The notes: generated by a model not told the origin, from the letters alone. Counted from the stretch's first letter, positions 11,269 through 23,348 are shown. The stretch is DNA of 64,000 nucleotides from Pelobates cultripes (GCA_933207985.1 OW240912.1:112605888-112669887); one strand, 5' to 3'. Made by a program: numbers and translations.

Positions 11269-11800
11269 TTGCTGTCCCCCCACAAAATTATGCATCTTCA
11301 CCTGTGTGTCTCAAGTTTCTTATTCCCTCTTTTGTGTCTTAAATCCCCCTCTAGTGTATATTATCCCCTATTTTTCCCTTTGCGTGACTTTCACCTCCCT
11401 TGTGTGTCTCTTACAACCTCACTTGTGTCTCTCTTAATTTTCCCAGCCCCTTTTGTATGTCTTTTCCCCCCAGTCCCTCTGTGTGTCTCTTTCACTCACA
11501 ACGGCCCCTTTTATGTCTCTTTCTAGCCTTCCCCATTCCCTGTGTGTGTCTTATTCTCCTCAGCCTCTTTTGTATGTCTTTTCTCAGCTCTATTTGTGTA
11601 TCTCTTTTCCCCTTCTCCTGTGTGTGTCTCAGTTTCCCTCACAGACCGTTTTGTGTATCTCTTGCTCTTCCCAGCCCCTTTTGTATGTCTCTTTCTCAGG
11701 CCCTTATGTGTGTCTCTTGCTCCCCCCACAGCCCATTTTGTGTGTCCCTACCCACCATTTGGAGTCTCTTCCTCCTTTGTGGTCACTTCGTCCTTCCCTC
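11269..11800. repeat. Degenerate CT/GTGTGTCTC minisatellite
   Basis: Phrases such as CCCCTTTTGTATGTCTCTTTC recur at roughly 40-50 base intervals with pyrimidine-rich spacers. All three plus frames stay open over parts of it, giving Ser, Pro, Leu and Cys-rich products with no domain, so the open frames are products of composition. Confidence 0.7.
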
Positions 11801-12639
11801 CTGCTTACCTCTCTTTTGTAGCGTGGCAATGCAGAACATGGTAGATAATCTTCTGTTTCCTCTACCTGGTCTGTCAGGAAGCTGTTTGGTGCTCCCAGCA
11901 AGCACTTCCTGTCAGACCGTGTAGAGCATTCCGAAGATCCTCTATCGCAGTCCGCGTGGCCACACTACATGGAAAGGAGTGTTTATAGCTGCCTGGAAAG
12001 GAGGGGGGAACGCTTATAGCTTCCCGTATCTGAACAAACCAATAATGCCTAAATGAAAACAATGCAACCTGATCCATGGCATTGAGCTATCACTAGAAAA
12101 GATCAGATATAAACTGATATCATGTAACATAGAGACTCATAATGAAGGATGGCTAGCAAAGCTACCAGGTAGGGCTGGTTATTTGCAGATCATATGAGAT
12201 CTACCGAAGTACTCTCCTATGGGCTGAAAAAAATTCAAATAGATTTTAGGATGGTTAAGCTAATATTTTAAAGGAATACTCCTTAAAAAACCCAGTCGAT
12301 ATACCCCAAAGAAAATGTGCATGTAGTGTTTTGCCTTATATTTTAGGGCGTAGAAGAAATTGTGGCATGCAATATAGGCAGATATTGCAAACCACCCCGT
12401 TCTTCCCCAGAAGAGAGTTCTGTATTATAGAATTATAGATTTCTGAATGAGTTGTATTATGTGAAGTCTTTGCAAGGTAGGTGCACTTTTAGTTTGTCTG
12501 TCTCTTTAGTTTAGCTCTACAGAACAAAACTACCAGGACAGAACAGGACAGACTAACAGATTGTGTAATGGTTTTGACAGGAGGTGCTCAGGGAGCAGTA
12601 GCAGGCAATGCAGGTTCATAAATGGAGTAACAGGCACAT

Positions 12640-12911
12640 AAGTCAAAGATCATGTGGATTTTACTGATGACGGATGTCCTCATCCACAGTGTGAGGATAT
12701 CCAGCATCAGTTAGGCAACCTAAAGTCTGGTAAAATCCTGTCAGCACCCCTAGTGGCTGTCTGGTAGGCAGCCACTAGAGGCAGTTTTAGCACTGCAATG
12801 TAAATCAAAAGCTGCAATGTTTTACATTGTAGGACTAAGGGGGACAGGGACTGTGCCCCCAGACCCTTTCAATAAACTGAAGTGGTCTGGACGCCAATTG
12901 TGTCCTTTTAA
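12640..12911. mobile_element. T2-like MITE, right part only
   Basis: The interior CTAGTGGCTGTCTGG and terminal segments GACGCCAATTGTGTCCTTT followed by TTAA (12908-12911) match the subfamily at 3639-4130. The left terminus is missing. Confidence 0.7.
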
Positions 12912-13070
12912 ATAACATGATTTTTTCCAACCTTCCTAAGACACACTCCCTTAACCCACTCTCCAAATCCCACTTCAACTCACAAAACCCTACAATCCAA
13001 AAAGAAAATGGAATGACAGATTGCAGAATAAAACGCTGCGATCAGCACTGAAAGGGTTATGTTTCTTTTT

Positions 13071-13480
13071 TTAAAGGGGATCTATAGTCATCAGAATAAC
13101 TACAGCTTAATGTAGTTGTTCTGGTAAGTGTAGTAAGTCCCTGCAGGCTTTTTAATGTAAACACTGACTTTTTAGAGAAACTATGAGATACTATGCATAG
13201 TATCATACTATAGGCAATATCCTTCCTTTTATATATTATGCTATTCAAATTGCTAGCAAAACTATAGGTGCAATTTATTCAAATTTGAAGAATACAAACA
13301 TGTATTCCTGACCCTTTAGTGTTAAACACACCATTTAGGTGGCTTGACCCCTTAAAAGGAATGGAATCATACCTTGTTTCCAGCCCTCCGCGAGTCCTCC
13401 GGCGCTGGCCCCGTCCCCGGTCTTCCTTCTTGGTGATATCATCAGAATTGCCGACTTTTAGCCAATTTGTTAGGGCATTC
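13071..13480. mobile_element. Two T2-like MITE fragments in opposite orientation
   Basis: TTAAAGGGGATCTATAGTCA begins a left end at 13071 that runs to about 13182. After about 100 bases of AT-rich DNA, a segment from about 13285 to 13480 matches the GTATTCCTGACCCT and GGCCCCGTCCCCGG blocks of other copies, with the polarity of the 17272 element reversed. Neither fragment has both ends. Confidence 0.6.
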
Positions 13481-13847
13481 TGTCAAACTGACATCCAAAC
13501 CTTTTGTCGCAATGAAAAAAAAAAATCAATGGTTATTGATTTCCTTTTTAGCATATACTCATTCAAACTTGTTAGAGATATTGTCAAAAAGAACACAAAT
13601 ATCAATTGGGGTTTCATAGGAAATAATAAGGGTGATAAATTAATTACATATCAGTCATACTGAATTAATTAACTGCAAAATAAATCATTAATCCAGGTTA
13701 TCATTGCTAACTTTTATAAAAAGCTATTGTAATTTTGAACTCATAACCAGCTGACTAGATTTAGAAGTAATTCAATTTCATATAAAATTGTTTCCCAGTA
13801 CCAGTATTTTCCTTCAGCAAATCAATATAATACTAAATAAATATGGT

Positions 13848-14175
13848 TTAAGGGACACTGTAGGCATAGTAATTGCTTAGTAATTGCTTAATCTTGTTGA
13901 AGTGGTTATAGTGCCTGTAATACCCTGGTGGCACCCTTCTGTTAATCCAGTATGAAGCCATTTTAATGGTTTAATGCTGAACCAGAGTCCCAGTAGCCCA
14001 TCTGCTGTACTGCTTGAGCGAATGAGGAAGCATTAGACTGAGCAGCAATGGGCAGTGATGATTGGCTGAGCATGTCAGCTGACTGCATTCAGCATATTAA
14101 GTGAAATGATTAGAGTGCTCTTTAGCTAAATTGAGTGGTTTTAGTGTATAGATCATATCCCTGCGGTGTCATGGC
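13848..14175. mobile_element. T2-like MITE, left part
   Basis: TTAAGGGACACTGTAGGCAT at 13848 resembles a T2-like left terminus. No matching right terminus is seen before the next element starts at 14176, so this copy is truncated there or shares the TTAA site. Confidence 0.5.
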
Positions 14176-14682
14176 TTAAAGAAACACTGTAGTGTTAGGA
14201 ATACATATCTGTATTCCTAACGCCACAGCCCCGATGCCCCTAGTAATTTAGCCCTCCCCATATGTAAATATAAAAATGACATAAATAAAATTAAAACAAA
14301 TTGCCCTTTCTCCAACGCCAAGTCTTCCTCGACGCTACCACGACCTTCTCCCCAAGTGATGTCATCCTAGAGGCCTGCTCCTCACATAGGAGCATTGGTG
14401 GTTGCCACAATGCCCATAAGATTCTGCCGTAGAGAATAATTGTATGCAATGATTCTCTATGGCTGAAAGTGACGGCACTGACATCATGGTATGAGGACCG
14501 AGATCTAAGATTCCCCGCTCTAATACCTAGAGGTCTTGCAGGCGTAGCTATAAGCCGCGCTTCCAAACCCTCTGATTAGTTTACTACATGGTTTTGGGTG
14601 GCTGGTGAGGAGGGTCAGGACTGCAGGCACTATGACAACTTAATAAAAATTAAGTTGTTAAAGTGCCTACAGTGTCCCTTAA
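14176..14682. mobile_element. T2-like MITE, complete
   Basis: TTAA at 14176-14179 and 14679-14682 with termini AAAGAAACACTGTAG and CTACAGTGTCCCTT. The interior has an inverted pair near AGAATAATTG/CAATGATTCT (about 14433-14459). Non-coding. Confidence 0.8.
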
Positions 14683-17271
14683 ATTATCTGCCATGTTTAA
14701 TCGCCCTGTTCATGTAATCCTAGCCATACCTCCCTGCAATTATTTCAAAGTTTGAATCATAGAAAGCTATAGATAGATCTCTGAAACTACTCTCTTTAAA
14801 CTTGTGTTTAAGCATGTTTTTAAAAAGCAGCTGTTAAACATTGTTACTACAAACACAGGATAGATATTTTACTAACAGGTTATGGTCCACCAATGCCTTT
14901 AATGTCTGAAAGACTATTCTCATTAAACACTACTCATGTTCAGTTCCACTCACAATGTCCCCATTTAAGCACAGGTCTTTTCAGAACTTGAATGTAACTC
15001 TTCAAAAAGTCTTGTTTTTCAATAAATCATGAGGAACTCCACTAGGATTTTATAGAAGGTCACGGAACTCATGTATAGTTCGCCATCAAGCAAGCTAGTC
15101 ACTGTAGTTATGGCATTAGTTTCAATGAGAGCGAAGGGGACCTAATGGAGAAATATATACTGACCATTGGTAGGTGAAAATGTATCTCCATGGACTCTCC
15201 AGGCTTGCAGTACTGAGTTACTTGGGACTTGCCTAGCAGTGTTGGACTTGGAATTACTTGGAAAAATGTGCCTTCATCATATTGCTTCTCCTCGTGGTAG
15301 CCAGTCCCTCACCCATTATCATCTAACATAATAAAAAGAAATATATGTGACAAAAGTTCTTTCAAACATCCGATGTTGTTAATTAGGGTCAAATCCCTGC
15401 TGGGACCAAGGAACCCTGGGTATCTTTTGATACCTGTGGGTCAACTTTGTCAGCTGACACCACAATTAGTGGCATTAAGTGGATTATAGTATCCAAGTTC
15501 TGCTTGGGTTCTGAACTTGAGGACATTTATACAATACAATAATATTTCTGTATTTTGCAAAAGGTGATATAACTATTTCCACTGACAGACTTCAGACAGA
15601 AGAAATTATTTAATTTTTTTTAAATGCTGCATATTATTTATTCCATAGATTTCTAAAAGTGGAATATTAGGCAAGTTTGTGGGTATAGTTAATCTAAACG
15701 TTTTGATGTTGTCTGAATTCATGACATTGACCTATATCCCCGATCACAAAAAAGGTGTGTGAAATAAGGTTGAGGAAATACAATGAGATATCTATCTTCT
15801 GTTATAATTATTGTTTTATCGAAGTTCCTTCTGAATCCTTGTTTAGGTTTTTTTCCATTGTTGCTGATGCTACATCTTTCCGTAGCAGTGAATTCATGTT
15901 GACATCCAATCGTTCACCTTCCTGTATCTGCCAAATCTTATTTGTTTGCATCCATTTTGCACGTTGGCTAGTAAAGGGAGGAAGGAGGGTATTCCAAATA
16001 GAAACATGAAATTGATATAATTATTATAACATAAAACCAATTTTAAAAATGTGCACATTAAAATGCACAGAAAACCTAATAAAATCATTATCCAAGCTTG
16101 AATATTTGCTGTTTGTCTGCCTGTGTTTTAGGATCATGTTACATGCAAACGCTTGCCATGTATTAGATATCTCTTCTTACCAAAACAGCTGTGCCAGCTG
16201 CCATGCCCCTTGAAATTAGGCAGGCTCTCGACTTTCATTAAAAAGAACAGCTGCAAACTCCTATAGTCTCTCTTATTCCTCCAAAGGTTGAAAGAGGCTT
16301 TTATAAAGCGAGTCATGTTAATTTAATGCTGGTTTATTACACCCACACAGTGTGCAGATTATGAACATTAAGGATGACAAATTCTAAGTTCATGCAATGT
16401 TTATAAAATAAATTTTGATATACCATTATCTTTAAAATGTCCCAAAATATATTTTTCCTAAATAAAGCAAGCATATATGTTAGTAACAAAAATAATACCT
16501 GTGTAGTGCCATGAAAAAGTACACAAATTTATAGAAAGACTAAGAAGATAGACACACACTTTGCAGTCTAAAGTATTTTGTTCTGGTATCCTGTAATACG
16601 GCATCAAAGGGCTCCCTGTGTTTCAAACCAATATGACATGCTTAATAAAAATGTTACCATCCCAATTATATATATATTTTTTAATATAATTTTTATAATA
16701 CTTATCTTGTATGCCATGGCGTATGTCATTAATCCCAGGCAAAGTATATTATGTGTAAGGTTCATTCTCTTTACTAGTCATACATAGTAAACCAATAAAA
16801 AACACTGAAATTCTTGAATAATCATTTGTCTACAACTCCAAGTCAAATTTGTACAATATTGTTGTATTTGTGTTTTTAATGGTGCTTCATGTTCAAGGAC
16901 AGTTGAGTGCACCTTATTAAGTTTAAGTATACTTTTTTTTGTAAATCAATATCTATTAAGCATTAGTGGCAAAATTATAGCAGCATAATTTGCTTACATT
17001 CAACAGTCAAAGAGGGATATTATGCACAATAAATAATATTCAGTCAAGTACAATGTTGTGCCTCTTGAGTCTCTATTCCTCTCCTCCTATATTTCCAAGG
17101 TGTTGTAAGCAGTCATACAATAGTAATTAAATGTAACTAATTAACTTTACCTTCAAATGTTAGTTTCTTAATTGGTTATTGAAAGAAAGAAACAAAAAGG
17201 GCACAATCTAACCAATAAGTTGGACAACTATCTAGAAGGCATGTGCACCCTTTGGTGGTCCCGACTATAGC
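14683..17271. other. No gene identified
   Basis: About 2.6 kb with only short open frames in AT-rich DNA. The interval 16130-16330 is less AT-rich and lacks simple repeats; it could be conserved non-coding DNA, but nothing in the sequence alone shows that. Confidence 0.4.
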
Positions 17272-17737
17272 TTAAAGGGACACAATAGTCACCATAACAA
17301 CTACAGCTTAATGCCTGCTGGTGAGTATAATCATTGCCTTCAGGCATTTTCAGAGAAAAGGTAGTGTTTACCTTGCCCCTACAGACACCTCCAAGTGGCC
17401 ACACCCCTGAAGGCCTGGAGATGCTTCCTGGGGCAGTGCTGCATGGGGACGCTGAATTTTCCTCATAGAGATGAAGAAATGCTGATTGGCCAAAACGGCA
17501 TTTTGCCACGCACCCATCTCGCCGCCTTGCCGATTTTAGCCAATCCAAAACCATCAATTCTGATTTTGTCATCAAGGAGGCAAATCGGGGGCGGGGCCAG
17601 CGCCGGCGGTCCCACGCAGTGCTGGAAATAAGATGAGTTTTAATTCCTTTTAAGGGGCAAGCCACCTAAATGGTGGGTTTAACAATATAGGGTCAGTAAT
17701 ACATGTTTGTGTTCCTGACCCTATAGTGTTCCTTTAA
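17272..17737. mobile_element. T2-like MITE, complete
   Basis: TTAA at 17272-17275 and 17734-17737, termini AAAGGGACACAATAGTCACC and CCCTATAGTGTTCCTTT. The interior matches the 2722-3292 subfamily, including the GCCAATC and GGCGGGGCCAGCG blocks. Open frames within it are chance frames. Confidence 0.85.
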
Positions 17738-19999
17738 TAGATTTGGAAACCGGGGATACACTTCGGCAAGTATGATTATAGTAACAAGTACCCTGGTTAC
17801 ATTGAAAAGCATTTACATTCTAGATTGTACACCAACAATGTCCCCATCACCGCCAATCCACTGAGTACGCGGCAACAGAGGCAGACCCACCATTTCTGAA
17901 GAAAATAACCCTCAGCATTCTGCCAACGCCAACATGTATCTGATGTCATGGGATCTATATTATGGAGGAGTTGGGAGTTTCTGTACCACAGTGAGAGAAC
18001 CTTGTACGATGACTCCTAAGATATGCAAACTGTTATGCAGTGATGAATCAGATAACAAATCTTCTGCCACTGTTTAGATAGTAACCCCCAAGACTCTGAT
18101 TGCTGTTCTAATAAATCTGTCCTGCCTGGTATTGGGAACACAGAACATCTGCAAGTGTATATGGCTTACCCAAGATAGTGCACTTTAACATAATATATGT
18201 AGCCCCTAATCTATCAGTGTGTCTGTTTTGACAATAGGCAGAGACTTGTCTATCAGTTCACTCTCAGTAAACTGGCACCCACCCCTAAGTGGGGAAAGCA
18301 GACCGGCCATCAGGCCACAAGCCTCAGTTAACAAAATTTGTTCTTAAACAAAAATTCTGCATAAGACAGTGCAAGGATGACTCAACTGGAGACCAGGCAA
18401 CAGGACTTCAAAAACACAGTGGAGTACCAGCCTCCCTGTGAAGACCCAGATGTCACAGTTCACTCCTTAGGTGGTCCTGAATACTATAGCAATGCTCTCA
18501 AGGTCGGAAGCACCAGCAATAGCTGGCGGCAAAGCACCGTCTACCAAGCAGGATATATATAACGTGCTCGTACATATCAAACAAATGTTCTCAGCAGAGA
18601 TACGGATTGTACAAACGGAGGAGCATGTCGTATGTCGCAATCATACGTGGGGGGGAGAGTTTTTGTGGATGTTTCAGGTTGATTGGTAGTCAATAAAGTA
18701 TCTCTGTCAGCCTCTAATGCTCTCTTGTATGCAATTTTAAAGCATCTGTTGGGGTAGACCTTATCTTTGAATTGTTGTCTCTGGCTGCTGATATCTTTGG
18801 AATGACTGGTCGATCCTCCAAGTGAAAGCTGAATGCTGTAAGGTGGTGTAGAAGAGCTTGCATAGCTTGAGCAGACTTACCAGCTCCCCTTTTGTGAGTG
18901 CAGCAATTACCACTTATATTAGGATAATTTGAAACATTATTACACTATATGTTACACACTCGATTTTCATGATTTTGAGATTTTATATCACTTACTGTAC
19001 AATTTGCACTTTGCAGTTGCACTTTGGTATATTTGTGCACTTTGGTTCATTATGCACTTTTAGTAGTATTGTGCACTTTAACTATATTGTGATTTTTTTC
19101 ACTGTCGCTATATTCCACCTTTATAGTAATTCTGGTGTATATACACGTACTACATAGTGTTTTAAAGTTACAGCGCACCTTTTTGTATGTAATGTTAGAC
19201 TTGTGTATTTAAATTCTAGACCCCTGATCTAGTCTAAATCCTTCCACATATGACTAGAACAGTGGAGTGACACCCTTTCCCTAATCGTTCTCCAAACAAC
19301 ACAGATTTTTAAGATCTGAAATATGGAGTAGTAGAAATGTTTTATTCACTCACTGCCCATGGGATTTAAACAAGATACACAGCATTTATACATTGCTTGC
19401 AACATGCAGACACTCCATACATCAGTATCAGTATCAAGCAGTATACACAAAAAAACATTTAAAAAAAACCTCAGAATCCTATAAAAAATGATCACATGTC
19501 ATGGCTCAATTTAAAATGTTTCAGATACTCTGGAAAGTATTCTTTTGTAAATGGTATGCATTTATGGAAATATTTCTGAACCGATCAAATCCCCCAAAAT
19601 AAGTCGTAATTCCAAGTTTGAAACCTGATATGTTTTCACACCCAAAGTGTAAAGTGAAAATTGTCAGTGACTCAAAGTGAATTCGAAAAAGTGACTTTGA
19701 AAAAAAATTCAGATCAGTTTTGTTATTAGTTTGGCTATTTTTGTCTAAAATTAGAAATTCTCTTTGAATTCCCACTTTAGTGAATAACCCTCAAAGTGTT
19801 TGGATAAGCAGATCATCTGCCAATTATCTAGTGATGTCATGCTGCATTTGTTATGTCATTGTTTGACCCAGTTATTAGCCACTGATTTTGCTGAATCCAC
19901 TCGCTAGTGTATTTGGAGGCTTTGCGAAAGGTACTCTACTCACTGGTGCAGCATTTTTATTCAAAGAATTTGAATATTTTAATTTCCTATTGTTTTGCA
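17738..19999. other. No gene identified; CACTTT-rich repeat at 18960-19190
   Basis: A segment at 18210-18700 has a short open frame starting at 18377 (61 residues) with no domain I recognise; it may be a decayed element. From 18960 to 19190 the phrase TTTGCACTTT and variants recur, a low-complexity pattern found again near 21130-21230. The 5' untranslated part of the candidate gene below probably lies just before 20000. Confidence 0.4.
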
Positions 20000-20014
20000 A
20001 TGCCATTTCTGAAA
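20000..20014 (+). CDS. Candidate coding exon 1 (MPFLK)
   Basis: ATG at 20000-20002 has G at -3 and is followed after five codons by a strong donor, GTAAGT, at 20015. Its phase matches exon 2. Being so short, it rests only on the donor, start context and phase. Confidence 0.4.
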
Positions 20015-21767
20015 GTAAGTAATCTCATTTTATTATGGACTCAAAATTATTGAATGAAAAAAATATTTTTAAATGGTATTTAATTATAAAATCTAACTGG
20101 TTACAAGGATAATTATTTTGAAAAGTGGTGGGCAGAAGTAATATCATTATTTTTACACAGAGGGACAGTCCAAATTTTGTACACAACAATTAATATTAGT
20201 GTTCTATGCCATTTGCTGTCAGTAGTAATGGAATGGAGGTTGGGAACAATAGCTGGTGGACTCCAGGTGAGAATTCAAATAATACGAAAACAGTTTGACT
20301 ACATACAGTGGAGGGGAGCGGGTGAGAGGAGAGGCACCATAATCACTACAGCATGTTGCAGTGGTTATGGTGCTTGGAGTGTTCCTTTGATGGAGTTACT
20401 TCTTTGCAAAGTGAATGTTGGGACTGGATGCAGTTAACATTTTATTAAGTCTCTTCTCTCATATATAGAAATGTCAGATACTCTCTGTTTTCTTTTATTG
20501 TCTCACATGTAAATTGAAGTATCCTGAAAAAGTATTTATTTTCATGTATAGGGAAAAAAACTTTCAAAACTGAACCAAAAAAACACTTGGAAATCGCAAG
20601 TGAAGAATGAGAAAGACATGCAAACTGAAGAAATACTACTAAAAGGACAGGTAACACCTTTAATAATATGGAAAGCAAAATCATTTGCCACTTGATTTAC
20701 TATGCAGAGTAAATAGCCGTGCCAAGCTTTCAGTTTCCCTCCCTGTGAGCTGCATACCAAATCTTTCTCAATTTAATTTTATGAACTTCTAATCTAGATC
20801 ATCATTATTACATTTCTATATACCATACTAAATGTTTTTATTTTCAGATTAAACTTTCAGAAGAGGAAGTAATTGCAGCTGAAGTACAAACAGACAGAAA
20901 AATCCTTGTGGACCAGGTAATTGTAATTCAAATAATATTGTATACTCATGCTCTTCGAGTCTTGCATAGATTTTTGCTCTTCATATATTTACATCATGAG
21001 CATCTGTAGGTCCAGTGTATTCAATCACCACCAATCTTCACTTCCCATTCAAACTAAAAAACAAACAAAAAAACAAGGCAACTTGACTATCCAAATGTGT
21101 AAGTTTGTGTTGTTGTATATGTATGTATATATATATTGTTCTATACTTATTTTTTCTTTTTGGTCATCAGTCACTTTATGCACTTTTTTAATTCTTTATA
21201 TGCTCTTTATGGTACCCTTATATGCAGTTGCCTAATTTGTAGGCGGTCTGTGGAAAGAGCCGATATTACTATTGTACCTATCTCACTTTTTATACACATC
21301 AGCCACTCTGACCGATACATTTATTTAAGCATTTTATATCACTATCCGCTGCACGATCACAGTACAGCGGATTCTAGCGTCCTGGTTGCCACGGAGAGCC
21401 GGTGTTGTTCCAGGTCTACGTGGCAACGGACGTTACGTAACCACGTTGACGTGGGACGGGGCTTGGGCACACATGCGCGCAGGCTCTCCGAGGACGCCGG
21501 TGGTTTCGGCAATTGTACACTGGTGGGTAAGATTATTCTTCTTGAATTTACCTGCTAATTATGCTAATTTTTCCTGATTTTAATTGCTAATTATGTTAAT
21601 TGGTTTGCCTATTTATACATGTGAATTGTGAGACATTATTGTTTTTCCTGATGAAAGTCCCAGAGGAGGACTGAAACGTTGAGCTGTCAGCAATCTTTTT
21701 TATTATTTTGCATTAAACTTTGGATGTTTTAACCTATTAATAAATCTGTGAGTGCTGGTCACCTTTG

Positions 21768-21810
<43 letters not shown>

Positions 21811-23285
21811 TACACACACACACATATATAGTATGCATATCTGAGTGCAAATGTGTCACAGTTTATGTATATGTCTGAATGCATGTATGTGTATGTCTAC
21901 ATGTGTGCATGTTTATAGTGTGTGTGTGTGTGTGCACGCAGTGTACGTGTTTAACAGTGTGGATAGCAGCATGAGTAGCAGTGTGTGTAGCAGCAGCGTG
22001 TTGTAGTAATGTCTGCTTGTGTTTAGTGTGGGTAGCAGTATATGTCTGTGTCAATAAGAGCATGTGTGTGCTAGTTTGTTTAGAAGTGTATGAATAGAGT
22101 GTGTGTGTGTGTGTGTGTGTGCGCGCAAGCCAAAATATGTTCTAATAATGTGTGTGTCAGTATGGCTTTGTGTGCCTGTTATGCATTTCGGAGTTGGCCA
22201 TTCTGGTCCCAGTCCTCTCTCCTAACTCTGCAGAACATGTTTGTGTTCAGTCTAAGGGGGCGGGGCCAGCTCAGATCATTGTGTTCAGTCTAAGGGGGCG
22301 GGGCCATGCAAGGATCACTGTTCAGTCTGAGGGGGCGGGGCCATGCAGGGATCACTGCATTCAGTCAGAGGGGGCGGGGTCATGCAGGGATCACTGTGTT
22401 CCGTCTGAGGGGGCGGGGCCATCAGAATGTATACAGAGATCATACAGCATCCTCTGTTCTAGTCAGAAAACACCTGGCAGGAGATAAGGAGGGGCTTTTC
22501 ACAAACACAGCAGGAGCCCCCATCAGACATGGGACTGTGTGCAGCTTCCCACTCTGCCTAATAGGAAATCAGACCCTGGCTCAGGATATATTTTTGATAT
22601 TGATATTATTTGAAGTAATTGAATTGACTCTCTTCTTTTCTTTTCATAGTCTATTCTGTGCAATGTGGTGACAATAACCGAAGATTATTCAGAGTCAACA
22701 GGGGAGACATACAGTGCTCCTAAAGAGGTAATAGACTAAACAGTATTTATAGTTTACTAATTAGATTAAAAGAACACCCCCACCCCCATAACAAATTCAG
22801 CTAATTATTTTGTGAGTGTCCGGGTGTACACTTTCTCTCAATGGGCAGTCAGTGATAGGCTAAAAGTGACAGCTGACTCTCAGTCTATAACTTGCTGTCT
22901 GGCGAAACATTCTTCATACTGTGGAGGGAATGAGGATGAAAGCTGGGCAGCAGAGGTTTATGGGGCACATGCTTGAATTTCAGGGTTAAAACATTGCAAA
23001 ACTGTTGATTCCTGAATGTAAGAAGGCACCTGGACTTTCTTAAACCCATACCTTCAATGAGCAGAAGAAGAGGAGGGTGGTAGGATCCCTTTAATTTTTA
23101 GAACACAGTGGTAGAGATGTAATGCTAATATTTTGTGTTTACTTTGTTAGATTTTGTCAAAGAAAAAAGATGTTAATGAAAGCAGAAGCTTTCTGTATAA
23201 AATGTTCTGGTGCTGCTCTAACTGCTACAAGAACACTGATGAAGAAATCGCCGTCCCCATTGCAGTGAAAACCGTGGAAGAATAG
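20000..23285 (+). CDS. Unrecognised five-exon protein-coding gene (predicted, about 131 aa)
   Basis: Five open segments bounded by AG/GT splice signals join in one phase: 20000-20014, 20552-20650, 20848-20916, 22650-22727 and 23151-23285. All introns are phase 0. The product starts MPFLK, is lysine and glutamate-rich in its first half, and ends in a short C-terminal exon with a cysteine cluster, FWCCSNCYK. There is no signal peptide or clear membrane segment. The cysteine cluster beside aromatic residues could be a lipidation or metal site, which is inference only. A polyadenylation signal follows at 23343. I do not recognise the family. The last four exons are well supported by their open frames, polypyrimidine tracts and donors; the five-codon first exon is the weakest, and the gene might instead continue further upstream. 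It is the only non-transposon gene candidate in the window. Confidence 0.6.
20552..20650 (+). CDS. Candidate coding exon 2
   Basis: Preceded by TTTTCATGTATAG and followed by GTAACA. It is 99 bases and 33 codons, and only one frame is open. The product is basic at first (GKKLSKLNQKN) and ends EEILLKGQ. Confidence 0.62.
20848..20916 (+). CDS. Candidate coding exon 3
   Basis: The acceptor TTTTTATTTTCAG is followed by 69 bases (23 codons, acidic: IKLSEEEVIAAEVQTD) and the donor GTAATT. Length is a multiple of three, as with its neighbours. Confidence 0.68.
21240..21765 (+). repeat. Dispersed repeat in intron 3 with hammerhead-like core
   Basis: A GC-richer block (about 21340-21530) is followed by AT-rich DNA and the phrase CTGATGA...GGACTGAAACGTTG, a motif seen at the ends of several amphibian repeats and of Penelope-like elements. 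No reverse transcriptase is nearby. Family assignment is uncertain. Several open frames across the block are not coding-like. Confidence 0.5.
21648..21676 (+). ncRNA. Hammerhead-ribozyme-like core (tentative)
   Basis: CTGATGA (21648-21654) is followed by one unpaired A, a five-base stem AGTCC (21656-21660) pairing with GGACT (21668-21672) across a seven-base loop, and GAAA (21673-21676). These are the two conserved core strings and stem II of a hammerhead. The extra A and a weak stem III (GTTG with CAGC) make self-cleavage doubtful. Confidence 0.3.
21766..22130. repeat. TA, CA and GT microsatellites in intron 3
   Basis: A TA run at about 21770-21800 passes into CACACA (21801-21823), then GT-rich DNA with CATGTGTGTG phrases and a GT run at about 22100-22121. 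Open frames rich in Thr, His or Cys, Val are by-products. Confidence 0.85.
22246..22425. repeat. Five-copy 37-39-bp minisatellite with GC boxes
   Basis: Units begin TTCAGTCTAAGGGGGCGGGG at 22246, 22284, 22321 and 22360, with a variant at 22399, and carry CATGCAGGGATCACTG. Each unit holds a GGGGCGGGG GC box (GGGGCGGGGC-like), the binding motif of Sp1-type factors. It lies inside intron 3, about 220 bases before exon 4. Confidence 0.85.
22650..22727 (+). CDS. Candidate coding exon 4
   Basis: A long pyrimidine tract ending TTTTCATAG precedes 78 bases (26 codons, SILCNVVTITEDYSES at the start) and the donor GTAATA follows. Serine, threonine and glutamate-rich. Confidence 0.66.
23151..23285 (+). 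CDS. Candidate terminal coding exon 5
   Basis: The acceptor TTACTTTGTTAG is followed by 44 codons and TAG at 23283-23285. Contains FLYKMFWCCSNCYKN and an acidic end (VKTVEE). Non-repetitive and unlike the flanking DNA. Confidence 0.66.
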   Translation: MLSKKKDVNESRSFLYKMFWCCSNCYKNTDEEIAVPIAVKTVEE

Positions 23286-23342
23286 CTTCTATAAAATTAT
23301 TGATGGAGATGGTGCATTTAGTATATTTTGACATTAAGTATT

Positions 23343-23348
23343 AATAAA
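23343..23348 (+). terminator. Polyadenylation signal AATAAA
   Basis: AATAAA lies 58 bases after the stop of exon 5, a suitable distance for the end of the candidate transcript. A/T-rich DNA follows, so chance occurrence is possible; a second AATAAA occurs near 23529. Confidence 0.5.

Noticed and set aside
11269..11924. Overlapping plus frames of 85-174 residues
   Set aside because: They come from pyrimidine-rich repeat DNA, with three frames open at once.
16134..16316. 60-residue minus frame as a possible exon
   Set aside because: No paired splice sites or coding features; the sequence is only unusual in lacking repeats.
17228..17665. 145-residue minus frame
   Set aside because: It lies wholly within a T2-like MITE; equivalent frames are broken in sister copies.
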